Source of the DNA: Afipia sp. 64-13
Lineage (GTDB): Bacteria; Pseudomonadota; Alphaproteobacteria; Rhizobiales; Xanthobacteraceae
Reading direction: 5' to 3'
DNA: 64,000 bases
NCBI GenBank assembly: GCA_001897755.1
Contig: MKUJ01000001.1
Span: forward strand, 323,580 to 387,579
A program made the position numbers and the translations under genes. Of the stretch, positions 60,155 to 64,000 are shown one piece after another (position 1 is the first letter of the stretch; each line of letters starts with the position of its first letter). Under the pieces are notes generated by a model that saw only the letters and a list, made by a program, of their open reading frames with translations, made no database searches and had not been told where the DNA came from.

Positions 60155-61261
60155 ATGTCTCTCTGGCTTTTGTTCGCGCTGATGACCGTGGCGGCCGTGT
60201 TCGCGGTGCTCTGGCCGCTCGGACGCGGCCCGCGTGTCGCGCAGGGCGGCAGTGAGGCTGTCGTCTACAAGGATCAGCTCACCGAAATCACGCGCGATGT
60301 CGAGGCCGGTCTGATCGCTGCGCCGGAAGCGGCGGCGGCGCGCGTCGAGATCGGCCGCCGGCTGCTGGCGGCATCCTCGGACGAACAGGGCGAAACCCAG
60401 ACGGTCAGCCACGGCATGCGTCGCGCGGTCGCGGTGCTCGCGCTGATCGGGCTGCCGCTGATCGCTGTCGTGCTTTATCTGCGGCTCGGCTCGCCTCTGC
60501 TCGGTGATTTTCCGCTCGCCGCGCGCCAGCAGGCGACGACGATGGAAACCGCCTCGCTCGACCGGCTGGTCGCGAAGGTCGAATCCCTTTTGGAGAAGAA
60601 CCCGACCGATGGGCGCGGCTGGGCCGTGCTCGCGCCGGTCCTGATGCGGCTGGAGCGCTATCACGACGCCGTGCGCGCCTATCGCAATTCCATCGCCTAT
60701 AACGGCGAGAGTGCGCTGCGCCGCGCCGATCTCGGCGAGGCGATGGTGGCGGCCGCAAATGGCGTCATTACCGCCGAGGCCAAGACGGAATTCGAGCACG
60801 CCGCGAAGCTCGATCCGCAGGACGTGAAATCGCGTTATTTCATCGGTCTTGCCGCCGAGCAGGATGGCCGGCTCAAGGATGCCGGCGAGATCTGGCGCGC
60901 GATGCTGGCGTCCGCGCCGCAGGACGCGCCATGGAAGCCGCTGGTCGAGGGCGCGCTTGCGCGTATCGACGGCAGCAGCGCGCCGAAGATTTCCGGCGAG
61001 GATATGGCCGCGGTGAGCGGCATGGCCGAAGGCGACCGCAACGCCGTGATCCGCGGCATGGTGGAGCGCCTTGCGACGCGCCTCAAGGATCAGGGCGACG
61101 ACGTCGACGGCTGGCTGCGTCTGGTGCGCGCCTATATGGTGCTGGGCGATACTGACAAGGCCAAGATCGCGCTCGCCGATGCGCGGCAGGCGGTGGCCAG
61201 GGATCCCGAGCGCCTTCGGCAGTTGAATGACGGTCTGAAGACTCTCGGTCTGGACGGATGA
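60155..61261 (+). CDS. ccmI: cytochrome c-type biogenesis protein CcmI
   Basis: A 368-residue inner-membrane protein, the apocytochrome c chaperone CcmI (CycH). TM1 (LWLLFALMTVAAVFAVLWPL) and TM2 (AVAVLALIGLPLIAVVLYL, near residue 98) enclose a cytoplasmic loop with YKDQLTEITRDVEAGLIAAP. The periplasmic TPR region from about residue 130 has GRGWAVLAPVLMRLERYHDA and VRAYRNSIAYNGESALRRAD. It presents the C-terminus of apocytochrome c to the heme ligation complex. First gene of the ccmIEFH operon here. Confidence 0.93.
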   Translation: MSLWLLFALMTVAAVFAVLWPLGRGPRVAQGGSEAVVYKDQLTEITRDVEAGLIAAPEAAAARVEIGRRLLAASSDEQGETQTVSHGMRRAVAVLALIGLPLIAVVLYLRLGSPLLGDFPLAARQQATTMETASLDRLVAKVESLLEKNPTDGRGWAVLAPVLMRLERYHDAVRAYRNSIAYNGESALRRADLGEAMVAAANGVITAEAKTEFEHAAKLDPQDVKSRYFIGLAAEQDGRLKDAGEIWRAMLASAPQDAPWKPLVEGALARIDGSSAPKISGEDMAAVSGMAEGDRNAVIRGMVERLATRLKDQGDDVDGWLRLVRAYMVLGDTDKAKIALADARQAVARDPERLRQLNDGLKTLGLDG

Positions 61262-61310
61262 GCGCGATGCGGGCGTCGAGCCGATCGCCGAACGAAGCAG
61301 GATGTGAGCG

Positions 61311-61829
61311 ATGACGCGCAAGCAGCGACGACTGACGATGATCGGGGGCGCTTTGGCTGTGCTGGGGATCGCTGTCGGCCTCGTGCTCAACGCGATGCGC
61401 GATTCCATCCTGTTTTTCACCACGCCGAGCACCATCGCCGAAAAACACATCGTGCCCGGTCAGCGGTTTCGTCTCGGCGGACTGGTGGAGGGCGGCTCGC
61501 TGGTACGCGGCGAACATCTGAACGTGCGTTTCGAGGTGACCGACGGCAACGCGAAGATTCCGGTGGCCTATCAGGGCATCCTGCCCGATCTGTTCCGCGA
61601 AGGGCAGGGCGTGGTGTCCGAAGGCGCGCTCGACGTGAACGGCGTGTTTCGCGCCGATACGGTGCTCGCCAAGCACGACGAAACCTACATGCCCAAGGCG
61701 GTGGCCGACGAACTGAAGAAGGAAGGCCACTGGAAGGACGATTACGCCAAGCCGTCCGGCGACAAGCCCGCGGATAAGCCCGCAGCCGATATCAAGGCCT
61801 CCGCCGAGCCCAAGGAGGTGACGCGGTGA
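61311..61829 (+). CDS. ccmE: cytochrome c maturation heme chaperone CcmE
   Basis: A 172-residue heme chaperone (CycJ). A single membrane anchor ([20 protein letters not shown]) is followed by the OB-fold domain: [31 protein letters not shown] and [11 protein letters not shown]-like [15 protein letters not shown]. The heme-binding His122 lies in [11 protein letters not shown], with Tyr126 nearby. It receives heme from CcmC and delivers it to CcmF. The C-terminus is a Lys/Asp/Pro tail. The stop overlaps the ccmF start (GTGA). Confidence 0.94.
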   Translation: MTRKQRRLTMIGGALAVLGIAVGLVLNAMRDSILFFTTPSTIAEKHIVPGQRFRLGGLVEGGSLVRGEHLNVRFEVTDGNAKIPVAYQGILPDLFREGQGVVSEGALDVNGVFRADTVLAKHDETYMPKAVADELKKEGHWKDDYAKPSGDKPADKPAADIKASAEPKEVTR

Positions 61830-63808
61830 TCGCCGAGGGCGGACATTATGCGCTCGTTCTGGCGCTCGGCCTCGCGCTGATCCAGTCCCTGGTTCCGCTG
61901 ATCGGCTCGCGCTTGCGCGACCCGGCGCTGATGAATGTCGCGCGCTCCACCGCGCTGGCGCAGTTCGCTTTCGTGTTTGCCTCGTTCGTCGCGCTCGTGA
62001 TGCTGCACGTCACCTCGGATTTCTCGGTGGTGAACGTCTATGAGAATTCGCATTCGCTGAAGCCGCTGATCTACAAGATCACCGGCGTGTGGGGAAACCA
62101 CGAAGGCTCGATGCTGCTGTGGGTGATGATCCTCGGCCTGTTCGGCGCGCTGGTCGCCTTGTTCGGCAATAACCTGCCGCTGACGCTGCGCGCGCATGTG
62201 CTGGCGGTGCAGGGCTGGGTCGGCACCGCGTTCTATCTCTTCATTCTGTTGACCTCGAACCCGTTTCTGCGCATCGCCAGACCGCCGATCGAGGGACGCG
62301 ATCTCAATCCGGTGCTGCAGGATATCGGTCTCGCGCTGCATCCGCCGATGCTCTATCTCGGCTATGTCGGTTTCTCGATTTCGTTTTCCTTCGCGGTGGC
62401 GGCGCTGATCGAAGGCCGGATCGATGCGGCATGGGCGCGCTGGGTGCGGCCGTGGACGCTGATGGCATGGGTGTTCCTGACGCTGGGCATCGCGATGGGT
62501 TCGTACTGGGCCTATTACGAACTAGGCTGGGGCGGCTGGTGGTTCTGGGACCCGGTCGAGAATGCCTCGCTGATGCCATGGCTCGCCGGCACGGCGTTGC
62601 TGCATTCCGCTCTCGTGATGGAGAAGCGCGACGCGCTCAAGGTCTGGACCATCCTGCTGTCGATCCTGACGTTCTCGCTGTCGCTGCTCGGCACGTTCCT
62701 GGTGCGCTCGGGCGTGCTCACCTCGGTGCATGCGTTCGCGACCGATCCGACGCGCGGCGTGTTCATCCTCCTGATCCTGTGCGTCTTCATCGGCGGCAGC
62801 CTGTCGCTTTATGCCTGGCGGGCGTCGGCGTTGAAGCAGGGCGGTCTGTTCGCGCCGATCTCGCGCGAGGGCGCGCTGGTGCTGAACAACCTGCTGCTCA
62901 CCACCGCCTGCGCCACCGTGTTTATCGGCACGCTCTATCCGCTCGCCCTCGAAGTGACGACCGGCGCGAAGATTTCGGTCGGCGCGCCGTTCTTCAATCT
63001 CACCTTCGCGCCGCTGTTCCTGCCGCTGCTGCTGGCGGTGCCGTTCGGCCCGCTGCTGGCGTGGAAGCGTGGCGATCTGATCGGCGCGATGCAGCGCCTG
63101 ATGGCGGCGGGCATCGCCGCACTGGTCGCGCTCGCGCTGGTCTGGGCCTGGACCAAGGGCGGCAGCGTGCTCGCGCCGCTGATGATCGGCGTGGCGGTGT
63201 ATGTGATCTGCGGCGCGCTGACTGATCTGGTCGAACGCATCCAGTTGTTCCGTGCGCCGTTGAACATCTCTTGGCACCGCGCGCGCGGTCTGCCGCGCTC
63301 GACCTGGGGCACCGCATTCGCCCATGCCGGTCTTGGCATCGCGCTGATCGGCATCATCTGCGAGAGCACCTGGAACAGCGAGCACATCGCCACCATGCGG
63401 CTGAACGACACCGCACAGGTCGGCTCCTATGTCGTCAGACTCGACAGCCTGACCCAGCGGCAGGGGCCGAACTTCCGCGAACAGATCGCGCATTTCACGG
63501 TGACGAGCGATGGCAAGACCGTCGGTGTGATGACGCCCTCCAAGCGCAGTTTCACCACGCGCCCGGCCTCGACCACCGAGGCCGCGCTGCTGACGCGCGG
63601 CGCAAGCCAAGTCTATATCTCGCTCGGCGACGCCCACGCCGACGGTTCGATCGCGGTGCGGATCTATTACAAGCCGCTGGTGCTGCTGATCTGGTTCGGT
63701 CCGTTGCTGATGGCGTTCGGCGGCATGCTGTCGCTGTCCGATCGCCGCCTGCGGGTCGGCGCGCCGAAACCGGCCAAGACGCCACGGGCGTTGCAGCCGG
63801 CGGAGTAG
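61826..63808 (+). CDS. ccmF: cytochrome c heme lyase subunit CcmF
   Basis: A 660-residue multi-spanning membrane protein (CycK), with about 14-15 helices. The tryptophan-rich WWD heme-handling motif [19 protein letters not shown] is at about residues 234-252. Conserved neighbours are [20 protein letters not shown] near residue 80 and [19 protein letters not shown] near residue 290. It ligates heme to apocytochrome c with CcmH and CcmI. Overlaps ccmE by four bases and is followed after five bases by ccmH. Confidence 0.95.
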   Translation: MIAEGGHYALVLALGLALIQSLVPLIGSRLRDPALMNVARSTALAQFAFVFASFVALVMLHVTSDFSVVNVYENSHSLKPLIYKITGVWGNHEGSMLLWVMILGLFGALVALFGNNLPLTLRAHVLAVQGWVGTAFYLFILLTSNPFLRIARPPIEGRDLNPVLQDIGLALHPPMLYLGYVGFSISFSFAVAALIEGRIDAAWARWVRPWTLMAWVFLTLGIAMGSYWAYYELGWGGWWFWDPVENASLMPWLAGTALLHSALVMEKRDALKVWTILLSILTFSLSLLGTFLVRSGVLTSVHAFATDPTRGVFILLILCVFIGGSLSLYAWRASALKQGGLFAPISREGALVLNNLLLTTACATVFIGTLYPLALEVTTGAKISVGAPFFNLTFAPLFLPLLLAVPFGPLLAWKRGDLIGAMQRLMAAGIAALVALALVWAWTKGGSVLAPLMIGVAVYVICGALTDLVERIQLFRAPLNISWHRARGLPRSTWGTAFAHAGLGIALIGIICESTWNSEHIATMRLNDTAQVGSYVVRLDSLTQRQGPNFREQIAHFTVTSDGKTVGVMTPSKRSFTTRPASTTEAALLTRGASQVYISLGDAHADGSIAVRIYYKPLVLLIWFGPLLMAFGGMLSLSDRRLRVGAPKPAKTPRALQPAE

Positions 63809-63813
63809 GGTGC

Positions 63814-64000
63814 ATGAAACGCTTTCTCGCCATGCTGGCCGTTCTGTTGACGCTGGCGCCGACATTGGCGCTCGCGGTGCAGCCGGACGAGATCATGGCC
63901 GATCCCGCGAAGGAAGCGCGGGCGCGGGCGCTGTCGCGCGAACTGCGCTGCATGGTGTGCCAGAATCAATCGATCGACGATTCCGACGCGCCGCTGGCGC
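63814..64000 (+). CDS. ccmH: CcmH, cytochrome c maturation thioredoxin-like subunit (partial)
   Basis: The first 62 codons of ccmH (cycL), cut by the right window edge. A signal peptide ([20 protein letters not shown]) leads to the mature start [16 protein letters not shown] and the redox motif [19 protein letters not shown], with the CxxC that reduces apocytochrome c before heme attachment. GGAG at 63802 lies in the end of ccmF. The remainder is outside the window. Confidence 0.92.
   Translation, partial: MKRFLAMLAVLLTLAPTLALAVQPDEIMADPAKEARARALSRELRCMVCQNQSIDDSDAPLA

Overview
The window is a high-GC alphaproteobacterial chromosome segment. Gene content points to the Bradyrhizobium/Rhodopseudomonas/Afipia/Nitrobacter group (order Hyphomicrobiales): a Ros/MucR regulator, DUF6456, DUF2336, DUF1491 and DUF5330 proteins, a FeuP/FeuQ-like two-component pair, the ccmI-ccmE-ccmF-ccmH cytochrome c maturation operon, CtrA-type TTAA-N7-TTAA boxes, and many short palindromic intergenic repeats. 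The species cannot be fixed from the sequence alone. I see no rRNA, tRNA, CRISPR array, transposase or integrase.

Layout. 1-31 kb is ordinary chromosome: a DUF4332 protein, a HerA-like ATPase, an M20 peptidase, a membrane glycosyltransferase, MucR with a DnaA-domain-IV-like/DUF6456 pair, SufE, a hybrid membrane PAS histidine kinase, a methyl-accepting chemotaxis protein, a Crp/Fnr regulator, a TerC-family protein, a DUF1254/DUF1214 pair, a class A penicillin-binding protein, a YcgN protein and a DHA2 transporter. 31.3-53.8 kb is a gene transfer agent (GTA)-type cluster in Rhodobacter capsulatus GTA order: terminase, portal, prohead protease, HK97 capsid, adaptor, head closure, tail terminator, tail tube, assembly chaperones, tape measure, distal tail and hub proteins, NlpC/P60 peptidase, a 1295-aa tail-tip protein and a DUF2793 fibre. 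54.1-56.3 kb is a phage-like lysis and accessory module: a pesticin-type endolysin, a holin-like protein, a lipoprotein and small membrane proteins. 56.4-64 kb returns to chromosome, with a FeuPQ-like system, a conserved hypothetical gene and the ccm operon, which runs off the right edge inside ccmH.

The most unusual part is cargo inserted around the capsid gene. One module (35799-36921) is translationally coupled to the prohead protease. The second (38526-40173) directly follows the major capsid gene. Each starts with a protein carrying RW(L/I)(R/K)PDA-type N-terminal repeats followed by a KY(S/N)PDQPR...GRWTDG motif, then an unrelated C-terminal domain. The second C-terminus looks like an HNH-type nuclease. 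Each is followed by a candidate immunity gene: a membrane-anchored protein after the first, and two tandem DUF2019 paralogues after the second. An acyltransferase and an antisense secreted trypsin-like protease also sit between capsid and adaptor. I read these as polymorphic toxin/immunity cassettes nested in a GTA-like particle locus. This is inference and needs testing.

A second theme is paired palindromic repeats (families P1 and P2). Their stems keep pairing through compensatory changes, and several copies lie at gene junctions inside the GTA cluster. A third is five exact or near CtrA boxes upstream of chromosomal genes. Most long antisense reading frames are codon-bias shadows and are left out.
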